Under the pieces are notes generated by a model. The model did no database searches. It had not been told where the DNA came from and was given only the letters and a program-made list of their open reading frames with translations. Of a stretch of 64,000 nt of DNA, positions 1-8,645 are shown one piece after another (position 1 is the stretch's first letter; each line of letters opens with the position of its first letter). The position numbers and the translations under genes are program-made. The stretch lies in NCBI RefSeq assembly GCF_900129385.1, contig NZ_FQVO01000015.1:1-64000 (forward strand), read 5' to 3'. The DNA is from Chryseobacterium takakiae. Lineage in GTDB: Bacteria; Bacteroidota; Bacteroidia; Flavobacteriales; Weeksellaceae.

Positions 1-284
1 TCTGATTTAGATACCTTCATAACGGTACATTCTGACATTGCAACCGCATTCACTGGATATTTTTCATCAATAAACAGGAGTAATTCGCATACACTCTCAC
101 CAGTAGAATGAATACCTTGAATAAGTTCTTTGCCATCTTCACTTAAATGGTTTAGTTTGATATGTCCTGAAATTATTTGATAATAATACTTTGGTATTTG
201 CTGTTCTTGAAATATATAATCGTTTGTTTTAAAAGTAATAATTTCGCCTCCGTAAGAGTTAAGTAAATCATGATTAACGAGCAT
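1..284 (-). CDS. Crp/Fnr-family cyclic nucleotide-binding regulator, N-terminal part (runs off window)
   Basis: The reverse complement reads from an ATG at 284-282 and stays open to the window edge (about 94 residues). The peptide has the cNMP-binding beta-roll pattern of Bacteroidetes Crp/Fnr regulators: IFQEQQIPKYYYQIISGHIK, then a glutamate-rich turn GESVCELLLF and NAVAMSECTVMKV. In this family the N-terminal beta-barrel senses a ligand or redox state and a C-terminal winged helix, outside this window, binds DNA. Many flavobacterial members have lost the cAMP-contacting residues, so no ligand is assigned. The domain pattern is seen directly; the regulatory role is inferred from the family. 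Confidence 0.8.
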   Translation of the reverse strand, partial: MLVNHDLLNSYGGEIITFKTNDYIFQEQQIPKYYYQIISGHIKLNHLSEDGKELIQGIHSTGESVCELLLFIDEKYPVNAVAMSECTVMKVSKS

Positions 285-731
285 AGAACAGTGTTTATTT
301 TACTTTAAAATTAGCAAATTTAGATAAATACTTTATGAAGTATTACATTGCTAACTTATAAACAGCTATAAGAAAAATGATATTATAATACTCTAAATTG
401 AATAGGATCCAATCCGTCGAACTTAAGAATTGCGATATTTTCAATTCATTATATAATTTATCACCCTATGTAGAATATTGTGTCTAAATTAGTATTATAA
501 TATTTTTTAAATTTGCTTTTTTCCAGCTGTATAATTTATAAAGATAAACAATAATGTATGGATAAAAGTCCTTGGTAATATAGACAGCTATTATTTCAAG
601 CTATTATTAAATAAATAAATCGCTTAGAATATAATCGTCAGCTGGGAGAAAAAATACAATTTCAAGTATGACAAAAAATATCATAAAACAATTTTAATTA
701 GATTTAGCGAGATTAATTAACATATTTAAGT
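285..731. other. AT-rich intergenic region, no gene seen
   Basis: This 447-bp gap lies between the leftward Crp/Fnr gene and the rightward receiver gene, so it should hold both promoters. I see no open frame of useful length, no terminator hairpin and no clear TTTG-N19-TAnnTTTG promoter. Confidence 0.6.
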
Positions 732-1103
732 ATGAAGGATATAAAAATTATTGTTTGTGATGATAATCAGGACAATATGGACATCCTAAAAATTCTTCTT
801 GAGTTAGGAGGATATAGTGTAATTACAGAAAATGATAGTACTTTGCTTATGCAAAGAATTAAGGAAGAATGTCCTGATATTCTGATATTGGACTTATGGA
901 TGCCGAACCTATGTGGTGATGAAATCATTAAAATTATACGTTCAGATGTTAATCTAAAAGAATTACCCATCATTGTAGTTTCTGCAAGCCAGGATGGAGA
1001 AAATGTTGCTATAGGGACAGGAGCCGATTATTATCTCGGTAAGCCTTTTGATATTGATATGTTGATTAAAATAATTAAAACAATATCAACTACATTATTA
1101 TGA
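732..1103 (+). CDS. Stand-alone response regulator receiver protein
   Basis: The 123-residue product is one receiver (REC) domain with no output domain. The acidic pocket is CDD (residues 9-11), the phospho-acceptor is Asp54 in LILDLWMP, the conserved Ser is Ser84 in VVSAS and the invariant Lys is Lys104 in LGKPF. Such single-domain receivers work as phosphate relays or by protein contact. It points away from the Crp/Fnr gene and converges with another receiver gene at 1161-1517. No histidine kinase adjoins it; the nearest ones in the window are the TPR kinase (5765) and the GAF kinase (24673), so its partner is unknown. Confidence 0.9.
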   Translation: MKDIKIIVCDDNQDNMDILKILLELGGYSVITENDSTLLMQRIKEECPDILILDLWMPNLCGDEIIKIIRSDVNLKELPIIVVSASQDGENVAIGTGADYYLGKPFDIDMLIKIIKTISTTLL

Positions 1104-1160
1104 AGTCAGATTATACAGTTAGAGTAAGCATATGACTTTATATAATATCTTAAGATGCTA

Positions 1161-1517
1161 TCAGTGAAGAATACCCTGAATCCGTTCCAAAACATCGTCA
1201 ATATCAAATGGTTTTGCAATAAAATCATCAGGTTGGCAGAGCTCTTTCATTTGAGTTAAATGTGCATGAGCACTCATGATAATGACAGGAATTCCTAAGT
1301 TATTCTGATCTTTTTTAACTTCCTGGCATAGATCGATCCCTGACCCGTCAGGAAGCATAACATCAAATAGATAGAGGTCGGGCATTACGGTAACATCTCT
1401 GCCAGAAAACTCACCGACAGTTCCAAATGATTTGACTTCATAATTTTCAGAGGATAGAACAATTTCTAAAATTTCCCTAATTGATTCATTATCTTCTACT
1501 ATATATATTTTTCTCAC
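1161..1517 (-). CDS. Stand-alone response regulator receiver protein (paralogue of 24082-24438)
   Basis: This is a 118-residue single receiver domain: VEDN acidic pocket, phospho-acceptor Asp52 in LFDVMLPDGSG, Ser82 in IIMSAHAHL, Lys102 in IAKPFD. The start codon is GTG (1517-1515), since no ATG lies in frame upstream near the domain start. The protein is strikingly similar in sequence and identical in length to the receiver at 24082-24438, down to SAHAHL and QPDDFI-KPFDI, so the two arose by duplication. The other copy lies next to a GAF histidine kinase, which suggests the same kind of partner for this one. It converges on the receiver at 732-1103 with a 57-bp gap. Confidence 0.9.
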   Translation of the reverse strand: MRKIYIVEDNESIREILEIVLSSENYEVKSFGTVGEFSGRDVTVMPDLYLFDVMLPDGSGIDLCQEVKKDQNNLGIPVIIMSAHAHLTQMKELCQPDDFIAKPFDIDDVLERIQGILH

Positions 1518-2053
1518 TTTATAAAATTATTTATGGTCCGTGTACCAGACTAGCGGTAAGTTCTTTAAGATATGCCGCAAATAATTGTTTTATAATAATT
1601 ACGTTCATTTTATGGATTGAATTTAATTGAAAAAAATTATAAATTCAACCATAATGAAAAAATTATGCTAAACGGTCTATCAACTCTTACAAAGTCATAA
1701 CTCAATGGTAATGTCATAAAAGTAGTTGTATAATATAAAAAATCTCTTCGAAATAAAGAGATTTATACACACTGCAATTAATATTATGATGAATTGCGTG
1801 CTAAAAATACGCCTTTTATTTTTAAAAGTATAGGAATCTAGTCATAAAAATATCGACAAATAAATTGTAATTAGGCAACATAACCAATTCATTTTATGAT
1901 GTAAGTTAAGTAGTTGATTATAAATAATAAGGAACAATAAAGCAGTAGAAGTATGGCTTATTATTTGATATCAACTTGCGTTCTGAAGATCTAATTTATA
2001 TTGAGTTAGGATAGAGAGCAGTCTACTTATTAATTATGTAATAGGGAATAAAT
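1518..2053. other. AT-rich intergenic region, no gene seen
   Basis: A 536-bp gap between divergent genes. The longest start-to-stop frames are under 20 codons and resemble no known family. I see no strong hairpin or consensus promoter. Confidence 0.55.
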
Positions 2054-2884
2054 ATGTATGTTATTACTGATCAATTGAAAGAGGATGGATTTAGTACTAA
2101 CCGCCTCGACTACATTTTTAAAAGAAACAACGGTATTAGAAAGATAAACACCTTAGAGTATTACTCTATTTATATCATTTTAGAAAATGTTAGGATCAAT
2201 GTTGAGGGTCAGGTCTTAGACATACATGCAGGAAATATGGTATTTGTTGGTCCTCAAAAAAATATTGAATTCAGTAATTGCAATGGCAATAATATCCTTG
2301 CTATTGCTTTTTCGTCAAGCTTTTATGAGCGGTCACTAAAGGACAGTTTGCTTTTGAATTCACAAATTTTCTTCAATTACAGATCACAAATTTTTATATC
2401 CCCTTTGCTCCATATTGATGAAATGAGGGTAATATTTTTAGACAGGATGGAGCGATTTAAAAACAAAGACAAAACTCTTTATATTTCTGCTGCTCATAAT
2501 GCGATAGAACGGCTTATCCTCGATGCTTTCTCTCATATTACAGATGAAGATGTGAAAAAGAATGTCCAGTTTGACTATCTATATTACGCTAACAGATTTA
2601 AAGTTTTACTACAACGTGATTACAAGGAATTTAAAAAAGTCTCACACTATGCCAACGAGCTGAATATCAGTTCAAGAAAATTAACAGAGATGACTGAATA
2701 TATATTAGGTAAAACTGCTAAACAGATTATCATCGAAAAAATAGTGGATGAATCCAAAAGACTTTTACAGCATTCTGATTATACAATTTCTCAAATTTCC
2801 TATGAATTAGGGTTTACCAATGAAGGTAATTACACCAATTTCTTAAAAAAACATACAGGTAAAAGCCCTTCCATGATACGGTAA
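2054..2884 (+). CDS. AraC-family transcriptional regulator
   Basis: The 276-residue protein has an N-terminal cupin-like half (about residues 15-110; VLDIHAGNMVFVGPQ is the typical beta-turn segment) and a C-terminal double helix-turn-helix (about 185-276) ending in the AraC signature ISQISYELGFTNEGNYTNFL then KKHTGKSP. AraC proteins usually bind a small molecule with the first half and activate or repress nearby genes. It stands alone: the upstream gap is 536 bp and the gene downstream is a secreted protein 317 bp away on the same strand, which could be its target, though no shared site was found. Confidence 0.9.
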   Translation: MYVITDQLKEDGFSTNRLDYIFKRNNGIRKINTLEYYSIYIILENVRINVEGQVLDIHAGNMVFVGPQKNIEFSNCNGNNILAIAFSSSFYERSLKDSLLLNSQIFFNYRSQIFISPLLHIDEMRVIFLDRMERFKNKDKTLYISAAHNAIERLILDAFSHITDEDVKKNVQFDYLYYANRFKVLLQRDYKEFKKVSHYANELNISSRKLTEMTEYILGKTAKQIIIEKIVDESKRLLQHSDYTISQISYELGFTNEGNYTNFLKKHTGKSPSMIR

Positions 2885-3201
2885 ATAGATATTTGCCATA
2901 AGGTCCTAAGATGGGTTATAAAGATGTTTGAGGCTTCTAATGTTAGAACTCTCTAGCTTTGCACGCTTCTTTCCGTGGCTTTACAACAATATGTTCACTT
3001 AGAAGTTTGTAAACTGGAATTCATAAGCATATTATACTGACCTGAAGCTGGAGGTTAAATGTACTTTCGAAATGATACGTGTGGCGATTTCACTACACGA
3101 ACTTCCATGTTCCACTACAGAGAAACTTTTTTTGCCGATGTACATTTGTAATGTTCAAAAGAGAACAATTAAATAAGAATAAAAAATAAAACAATATCAT
3201 T
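2885..3201 (+). promoter_or_regulatory. Intergenic region with probable promoter of the secreted protein gene
   Basis: The 317-bp gap contains TACATTTG at 3141-3148, which matches the Bacteroidetes -7 consensus TAnnTTTG, 53 bp before the ATG at 3202. A TTTG at the ideal -33 spacing is not present. Nothing else is recognised in the gap. Confidence 0.45.
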
Positions 3202-3747
3202 ATGAAAAAGCAAATTGCCATCGCAGCCTTAACTATCGGAGCATTCGTATTAGGAACCAACACTATTCAGGCTCAGAATACCACCGCAACTACAACGGTA
3301 AACATTACCCTGAACGATGTCATCTCCATTGATGCGGGAAGTACTGCAATCGGAAATACGGTTGACTTTAACTATGCTACTGCAGCAGATTATAATTCTG
3401 ATCAGACGATTACTAAAGCCAACTCTTTAAAAGTTACTTCAACTAAGAATTTCAATGTAAAAGTAAAAGCAGGAGGTGCTAATTTCATGAATGGAACCAA
3501 TTTGATTCCTGTAAATGTTTTAACCATCAAAGCTTCTGCAGCTGCCGGAACCATGGGAGGTACAAAAAACGCTGTTGTTTTATCTGCAGCTGATCAGACT
3601 TTAGTGGCAAATGCTCCGCTTGGAAGTGCCTTGACACTGAATCTGGATTATACTATTCCAGCTGCTAAATCATCTTCTTCTGATATTTTAGGTAAACCGG
3701 CCGGAACTTATACGCAAACAGTAACGTATACTGCAACAGCATTATAA
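3202..3747 (+). CDS. Secreted beta-rich protein of unknown function
   Basis: The 181-residue product starts with a clear Sec signal peptide (KKQIAIAALTIGAFVLGTNTIQAQ, cleavage after about residue 24). The mature part is rich in Thr, Ala, Ser and Asn with alternating hydrophobic residues, VNITLNDVISIDAG near the start and YTQTVTYTATAL at the end. This pattern resembles small flavobacterial fimbrial or WxL-like beta-sandwich surface proteins, but no family is firmly recognised. There are no cysteines. Codon use and GC are higher than in its AT-rich surroundings. It is a single-gene unit: promoter-like TACATTTG upstream and a UACG-loop hairpin just after the stop. Confidence 0.75.
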   Translation: MKKQIAIAALTIGAFVLGTNTIQAQNTTATTTVNITLNDVISIDAGSTAIGNTVDFNYATAADYNSDQTITKANSLKVTSTKNFNVKVKAGGANFMNGTNLIPVNVLTIKASAAAGTMGGTKNAVVLSAADQTLVANAPLGSALTLNLDYTIPAAKSSSSDILGKPAGTYTQTVTYTATAL

Positions 3748-3785
3748 ATAAATTTTTCATATTAATATTTTGTGATTTGGTGTTC

Positions 3786-3809
3786 AAAGGCTTCCTACGG
3801 GAGGCCTTT
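3786..3809 (+). terminator. Hairpin terminator with UACG tetraloop
   Basis: A ten-base-pair stem (AAAGGCTTCC with GGAGGCCTTT, one G-U pair) closes on the extra-stable loop cUACGg, 38 bp after the stop of the secreted protein gene. The following T tract is weak (GCTCTTATGT), so termination may rely on the stem. Confidence 0.7.
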
Positions 3810-4293
3810 GCTCTTATGTATTGATAACAATATAGAGAAAAATCAACATCCGGGAATAATTGTCTATCAGCTGTAATGTAGAACCTATGTTTAGATATTA
3901 CTATTCATAAAAGGGCGCCATTTTCTATTGAATGGTATTGTACAGGAAAGTCTAATGAAGGGAATAGAAGTGTGAATTATTTGTTTCTATCTCCTTTTAT
4001 GTCTAAAGTTTAGGAAATTTTTTTAATAAAACCTTATCTTTAAAAATCTCAAAAACGATATTTAAAAAATTTAATAAGCTAAATTAGTAAAGATCTAACC
4101 AGAGAATTTATGAAGGGGAAATATAATGGGGGTATTTTACATTAATGGAAATATATACGGGAAATTTTAACCATAAAATATTCTATAAAATTTAAATATC
4201 TTTGAAAAGTCAATCTTTGCATACTTCATAACAGGAATTATTTTTCTTTTTATAATTTTATCAATTCTTGAAATTAAAGTTATATAATTAAAT
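3810..4293. other. Intergenic region with an AAAACGAT-type boundary motif
   Basis: No convincing gene in this 484-bp gap; the longest forward frames are 16 codons or less. It contains ATCTCAAAAACGATA at 4046-4060, one of a set of similar intergenic motifs (see also 5346, 12781, 13951, 26105, 28285 and, inverted, 47722). A leftward 66-codon frame at 4367-4167 overlaps the nuclease gene and has no recognisable features. Confidence 0.4.
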
Positions 4294-5313
4294 ATGTCTG
4301 TAAGCAAAGCCATAATAAACGACATAAAAAGTATCATTGTAGAGTCAAAGGATAAAGCAATCCGCACTGTTGATCATCATCGCACTATGATGTATTGGCG
4401 TATTGGCAAGCGTATTTTTGAGGAGGAACAAGAAGGAAAGCACCGTGCGGATTATGGTAAGTTTTTGACTAAGTATATTTCTGAAGAGTTGGAACCGGAA
4501 TATGGTAATGGCTTTTCAAAAAGACAAATTGAAATTTTTCGTCAGTTTTACCGCACATTTCCAATTGCGAATACAGTGTATTCGCAATTGAGCTGGAGCC
4601 AATACAAAATTCTTATCAGACTTGACAATCAGGACAAAATCGAGTTCTATGTTGCAGAAACAATAAAGAATAATTGGACAGTCCGTCAGTTGGAAAGACA
4701 GATTTACAGTAGCTTATACGAACGACTTTTAATAAGTAATAATAAAGAAGGAGTATTAGCAGTAGCAAGAAATGAAAAGCAGCCATCTGAAGCCAAAGAA
4801 ATCATCAAAGACCCTATGATTTTGGAATTTCTAGGATTAAAGAGGGAGAATTCTTATTACGAAAAAGACTTGGAAAGTGCTATCATTACACATTTGCAAG
4901 ATTTTTTGTTGGAGTTAGGAAATGGCTTTTCATTCGTAGCAAGACAAAAGAGAATACATCTTGAAGGGGATGAATTCTTCGTAGATTTGGTTTTTTATAA
5001 TAGATTATTACAGTGCTTTGTCATAATCGAAATTAAAACACGTAAGCTTACACATCAAGATATCGGACAATTGCAGATGTATGTTAATTATTATGACCGC
5101 ATAGAAAGACTGTCACACGAAAATCCAACTATTGGAATTTTGCTATGTGCTGATAAAAATGATGCCGTTGTAAAATTTACATTACCAGAAGGCGAAAAGC
5201 AGATTATTGCTAGTCAATATCAACTCTATTTACCAACAGAAAAACAGTTGTTGGAGGAGTTAAATAAAGAATTAGAAAATTTTGAGGAAAAAGGAGATAA
5301 AACACAAATTTAA
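4294..5313 (+). CDS. YhcG/DUF1016-family PD-(D/E)XK nuclease
   Basis: The 339-residue protein is full length for the family. Residues 1-150 are the DUF1016 N-terminal domain (YWRIGKRIFEEEQEGK, YGKFLTKYISEELE, FSKRQIEIFRQFY, QLSWSQYKILI). Residues 175-330 are a PD-(D/E)XK nuclease: catalytic Asp231 in FFVDLVFYN and Glu246-x-Lys248 in VIIEIKTRKL, followed by GQLQMYVNYYD. Relatives occur in defence islands and beside restriction genes, and are thought to cut DNA. No methyltransferase or specificity gene lies beside it, so it is an orphan. It is flanked on both sides by the AAAACGAT motif and may be a mobile single-gene cassette. An internal perfect 13-bp inverted repeat is listed separately. Confidence 0.92.
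   Translation: MSVSKAIINDIKSIIVESKDKAIRTVDHHRTMMYWRIGKRIFEEEQEGKHRADYGKFLTKYISEELEPEYGNGFSKRQIEIFRQFYRTFPIANTVYSQLSWSQYKILIRLDNQDKIEFYVAETIKNNWTVRQLERQIYSSLYERLLISNNKEGVLAVARNEKQPSEAKEIIKDPMILEFLGLKRENSYYEKDLESAIITHLQDFLLELGNGFSFVARQKRIHLEGDEFFVDLVFYNRLLQCFVIIEIKTRKLTHQDIGQLQMYVNYYDRIERLSHENPTIGILLCADKNDAVVKFTLPEGEKQIIASQYQLYLPTEKQLLEELNKELENFEEKGDKTQI
4562..4590. repeat. Perfect 13-bp inverted repeat inside the YhcG-type gene
   Basis: CAATTGCGAATAC (4562-4574) and GTATTCGCAATTG (4578-4590) are exact reverse complements separated by AGT. It encodes PIANTVYSQLS at the junction just before the conserved QLSW motif. A stem this perfect inside a coding region is unusual; it could be a hairpin insertion in the linker or a recombination hotspot. 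Confidence 0.85.
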
Positions 5314-5391
5314 ATTGTGAGATATTCCTCAAGTAACATTAAAAAGTCCCATAAAACGATTTAATATGCCATTCTTATAATAATAATTAAA

Positions 5392-5463
5392 TATCCTCAT
5401 TTGTGAGGATAAGAAAATACTTTTTTCTAACGATATTATTTAGAACTCCATTAATGACCTTTG
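5392..5463 (+). promoter_or_regulatory. Inverted-repeat operator and promoter of the small acidic protein gene
   Basis: TATCCTCA (5392-5399) and TGAGGATA (5404-5411) form a perfect 8-bp inverted repeat around TTTG. Sixty-four bp downstream of its start lies GACCTTTG (5456-5463), a near match to the -7 element TAnnTTTG, and the ATG follows at 5485. The same repeat with the same spacing to a -7 element recurs at 8546-8616 before the TIR/caspase operon. The likely binder is the LuxR-type regulator encoded at 7879-8514 (inference). Confidence 0.6.
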
Positions 5464-5484
5464 TAAAACATAAAACAAATCATT

Positions 5485-5697
5485 ATGGAAGAAAAAAACA
5501 ATTTAGAAAAAGAGTTTGAAACTAACGAAAACGGTAACAACTCTAATGATTCAAGAGGAGAAAATGAAACTTCAAAAACACAAGAATCAACACCTCCCAC
5601 AACACATGTAGACCCACCTCCCACAACTTCTCCTGAAGGGGCTGGTGAGATTATTAAACCAATTGGAGGGAGGGAAAGAAATCCTAAAAAAAGATAA
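5485..5697 (+). CDS. Small acidic Pro/Thr-rich protein, function unknown
   Basis: This 70-residue product has no signal peptide or membrane segment. The first 35 residues are charged and Asn-rich (EEKNNLEKEFETNENG...). The middle has a tandem PPTTHVDPPPTT element, and the tail is basic (GGRERNPKKR). It looks intrinsically disordered and is not a recognised family. Support for a real gene comes from a well-placed promoter, a perfect operator upstream and a terminator hairpin directly after it. Because its promoter shares its operator with the defence operon, it may belong to the same response, for example as a sensor partner of the TPR kinase; this is inference. Confidence 0.6.
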   Translation: MEEKNNLEKEFETNENGNNSNDSRGENETSKTQESTPPTTHVDPPPTTSPEGAGEIIKPIGGRERNPKKR

Positions 5698-5720
5698 TTC
5701 TTCTTAGAATCTAAAAACTG

Positions 5721-5752
5721 AGGGTTTTGCTATATTTACATAGTAAAGCCCT
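5721..5752 (+). terminator. Hairpin between the small gene and the TPR kinase gene
   Basis: AGGGTTTTGCTAT (5721-5733) pairs with ATAGTAAAGCCCT (5740-5752) through 13 positions including two G-U pairs, with a six-base loop. It ends 12 bp before the kinase ATG, so it may terminate or attenuate transcription from the upstream operator-controlled promoter. No long T tract follows. Confidence 0.5.
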
Positions 5753-5764
5753 TAACAATTTTAT

Positions 5765-7882
5765 ATGTACAAGATTTTTGTAATGACAACTATCATTTGC
5801 TTTGCTAATGTAAAAAGCCAGCAAAAAAACGTATTAGATAGTTTAATTGCTTTAGCACAATCTAAGACAATACAGGATACAATTAAAGTAGATGCTTTCA
5901 ATGAGCTCTCTTGGGAATTAAGGAAAACTAATTTTAGTAAAGCAAAATACTATGCTTTAAATGCCTATAAGATTAGTAAAAAAATAAGCTATCCAAAAGG
6001 CGTTGTTACAAGCTTGAATAGACTTGGTACCGCTTATATTTTTAATAAACAATTTTCACTTGCCGAAAAAGAATATTTGAAAGTCTTACGCTTAGAAAAG
6101 CAATCTGGAAATAAATATGGTATTGGCCGAGCCAACAATCAACTTAGTGAAATATACAGAAATAAAAAAGATTTATCTAAGGCGCTTTCGTATGGATTAG
6201 ATGCGTTGAATATATTTGGACAGCTTAAACAACTATCATTAGAGGCTTTGGTTTCTAATAATGTAGGACTTATATATCAGAATATGGGATCATATGAACA
6301 AGCTAACAAATACCTATTAAAGGGACTTTCACTAAGGGAACAATTGAAAGAGGAAAAAAATATAGCACATAGCTATACGAATTTAGGCATTCTGTATTTA
6401 GTAATGAAAAATTATGAAAGCGCTAAAGAATATTTTCTTAAAAGTGAAAATTACTTTATTAAAATCCATGATGATTACGAACTCTCGAAGATCTACAACA
6501 ATTTAGGAGTTGTATATTTTGAAACCGGAAACAATACTTTATCACATGAGTACTATGATAAAGCAATGAAATTAAAGATTAAATTAGGTTTAAAAGATAC
6601 AAATTCAGAGATATACAATAATCTTGGTGCTCTTTATTATAAAAAAGGCGATGACCAACAGGCTATTCAGAAGTTTAAAAAAAGTATTGATATACAGAAA
6701 AAATATGTTTCTAAAAGTGGGCTTAAAGAAGCGAATATAAATTTAGGACATATTTACTTTCGAAATCAGGAATATGATAAAGCTATAAAATATTATAAAA
6801 ACACCTTAGAAAGCTCAAAAAACGCACAAAATAAATCAGAGAAATTAAAAGCTTTAGATGGATTGTATCTGGCATATTCTGTGAAACAAGATTATGATTC
6901 TGCAATACACTACTCCCAACAGTACAATTCATTAAGAGATAGTTTGGAAACTGACTATAAGAAGGCTGTAGATTATAGAGAAAAGTTTGCGAGAATACAG
7001 AAAGAAAATGAACTTTTACAAAGAGATAAGAAAATTTCAATAGTAAATATTAAAAATTTAGAACTTAAAAATCAAAATAATAACATATTGATATACACCT
7101 TATCTACCATATTTTCTTTATTCGTATTATTATTTTTTCTTTGGACAAAATGGAAAGTTGAAAGACAAAAGAAAGAAATAGCATTAAAAGATAAAGAATT
7201 AGAGGAAAAAAAATTAGAGCAACTAATTAAAAATCAAGAAATCAAATCTTACAATGAAATGTTGAATACACAGGATCAAGAACGTAAGAGAATTTCACAG
7301 GATTTACATGACAGGATAGGAAGCATACTATCAGTTGCCAAGGTCTATTACAAATCTGGAGAAGAACAGCTTTTACAAAATAAGAATTTTGATCTTGTGA
7401 GTTTCCAGAAAGCAAATGAGTTGATAGATGAAGCTTGCCAAGAAGTCAGAAGGTTATCTTATGAAATGTCCTCTGGTGTACTCACTAAATTCGGATTGCT
7501 TTCAGCCGTTGAAGATTTAGTAATTACTATTGAACAAACTAAGAAGATAAAGATAGAATTCATAGCAGGTGATTTAGAAAATAGACTAGAAAACAATATT
7601 GAAATCCAAATATATAGAATCATTCAAGAGTTGATGAATAATATTTTAAAGTATGCCGAGTCAAGTCATGTAACTATTCAAATATTAAAGCTTAAAAATA
7701 AAGTAAATGTTCAAGTAGAAGACAATGGTATTGGCTTTAACACTAATGAACAATCCAATGGCATGGGGTTACAAAATATAAGGTCTAGAGTCAGCTCATT
7801 AGCAGGTGAAATAGATATTGATTCTGTAATTGGACGTGGAACCTATGTGAATATAGAAATACCTATAAATAGTAATATATGA
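5765..7882 (+). CDS. TPR-domain sensor histidine kinase (HisKA_3/LiaS-NarX type)
   Basis: The 705-residue protein has a short N-terminal signal sequence (MYKIFVMTTIICFANVKSQ), then about nine tetratricopeptide-like repeats (residues 25-390; repeated YxNLGxxYxxxGxYxxA units), a coiled coil, one membrane helix (about 441-461), another coiled coil and the kinase core. The DHp box is QERKRISQDLHDRIGSILS with phospho-acceptor His515, and the ATPase has NILKYAESS (N box), DNGIGF and GMGLQNIRSR (G boxes). The TPR part should lie in the periplasm and read protein or peptide cues. Its stop overlaps the ATG of the response regulator gene (ATGA), so the two form a translationally coupled pair. It sits directly before the TIR/caspase operon. 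Confidence 0.92.
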   Translation: MYKIFVMTTIICFANVKSQQKNVLDSLIALAQSKTIQDTIKVDAFNELSWELRKTNFSKAKYYALNAYKISKKISYPKGVVTSLNRLGTAYIFNKQFSLAEKEYLKVLRLEKQSGNKYGIGRANNQLSEIYRNKKDLSKALSYGLDALNIFGQLKQLSLEALVSNNVGLIYQNMGSYEQANKYLLKGLSLREQLKEEKNIAHSYTNLGILYLVMKNYESAKEYFLKSENYFIKIHDDYELSKIYNNLGVVYFETGNNTLSHEYYDKAMKLKIKLGLKDTNSEIYNNLGALYYKKGDDQQAIQKFKKSIDIQKKYVSKSGLKEANINLGHIYFRNQEYDKAIKYYKNTLESSKNAQNKSEKLKALDGLYLAYSVKQDYDSAIHYSQQYNSLRDSLETDYKKAVDYREKFARIQKENELLQRDKKISIVNIKNLELKNQNNNILIYTLSTIFSLFVLLFFLWTKWKVERQKKEIALKDKELEEKKLEQLIKNQEIKSYNEMLNTQDQERKRISQDLHDRIGSILSVAKVYYKSGEEQLLQNKNFDLVSFQKANELIDEACQEVRRLSYEMSSGVLTKFGLLSAVEDLVITIEQTKKIKIEFIAGDLENRLENNIEIQIYRIIQELMNNILKYAESSHVTIQILKLKNKVNVQVEDNGIGFNTNEQSNGMGLQNIRSRVSSLAGEIDIDSVIGRGTYVNIEIPINSNI

Positions 7883-8514
7883 TAAAGATTATTATTGCTG
7901 ATGACCATGAGATAGTTCTTGATGGTTTGGAATTAGTCATTAAGAATGATCCTAATATTGAGATTGTTGGACGTGCACTGACAGGAACGGATGTTATTTC
8001 AATAGTTAATACTAAAAATGTAGATATTGTTGTACTTGACATCAACATGCCTATTATGGATGGTATAGAAACAACAAAGTTTCTCAAAAAAAATCATCCT
8101 GAAATTAAAATACTTATTCTTAGTATGCATGAGGAAATTAGTTTTATAAGAAGTATCTTCAATGCAGAAGCTAATGGATATATATTGAAAAACAAAGGAA
8201 AAGAGGAGTTATTGAGCGCTATATATAGCATTCATAATGGAAAGGACTATTTCTCGGAAGAAGTTACGCAGTCAATTTATGCAACATTAAAATCAAAAGA
8301 TGTAGTAGGAGAAATTAAACTTACTGAGAAGGAAAAACAGGTTCTTACTTATATTGGGAATGGATACACAGGTCCTGAAATTGCTGATAAGCTAAATATT
8401 GCTAAGACTACCTTTGAGACCCATAAAAGAAATCTTATAGAAAAAACGGGTGTTCGGAATTCAAATACTCTTATCAAATTTGCAATTGAAAATGGATATT
8501 GTAATCCTATTTAA
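7879..8514 (+). CDS. LuxR/NarL-type response regulator, partner of the TPR kinase
   Basis: The 211-residue protein joins a receiver domain (acidic ADDHE, phospho-acceptor Asp54 in VVLDINMPIMDG, Lys in LKNKGK) to a LuxR helix-turn-helix (about 145-205; LTEKEKQVLTYIGNGYTGPE then KTTFETHKRNLIEKT). It overlaps the kinase gene by four bases. NarL-type regulators bind short inverted repeats upstream of promoters. The repeat TATCCTCA-N4-TGAGGATA found before 5485 and, with one mismatch, before 8646 is the obvious candidate, which would make this protein the activator of the defence operon. The pairing with the kinase is certain from context; the target assignment is inference. Confidence 0.93.
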   Translation: MIKIIIADDHEIVLDGLELVIKNDPNIEIVGRALTGTDVISIVNTKNVDIVVLDINMPIMDGIETTKFLKKNHPEIKILILSMHEEISFIRSIFNAEANGYILKNKGKEELLSAIYSIHNGKDYFSEEVTQSIYATLKSKDVVGEIKLTEKEKQVLTYIGNGYTGPEIADKLNIAKTTFETHKRNLIEKTGVRNSNTLIKFAIENGYCNPI

Positions 8515-8520
8515 TTTTAA

Positions 8521-8546
8521 AAGCTGCTTCTCGAGCAGCTTTTTTT
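8521..8546 (+). terminator. Rho-independent terminator of the TPR kinase/regulator pair
   Basis: AAGCTGCT (8521-8528) pairs with AGCAGCTT (8534-8541) around a five-base loop and runs into seven T residues. It begins seven bases after the regulator stop codon and separates the two-component pair from the downstream operon. Confidence 0.9.
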
Positions 8547-8616
8547 ATCCTCAAAAGTAAGGATGAAAAATCCTTAAAACTGGGGAAACCAACTGTAATA
8601 TGGCTATTTAACTTTG
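8546..8616 (+). promoter_or_regulatory. Operator and promoter of the gasdermin-like/TIR/caspase operon
   Basis: TATCCTCA (8546-8553) and TAAGGATG (8558-8565) form an imperfect copy of the perfect repeat at 5392-5411 (16 of 20 positions identical). TAACTTTG at 8609-8616 matches the -7 element TAnnTTTG. The distance from repeat start to -7 start is 63 bp here and 64 bp at the other site. No TTTG sits at -33, which fits a promoter that needs an activator bound upstream. Confidence 0.65.
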
Positions 8617-8645
8617 CATTGTAATCAAATTATAAAAATATTACA

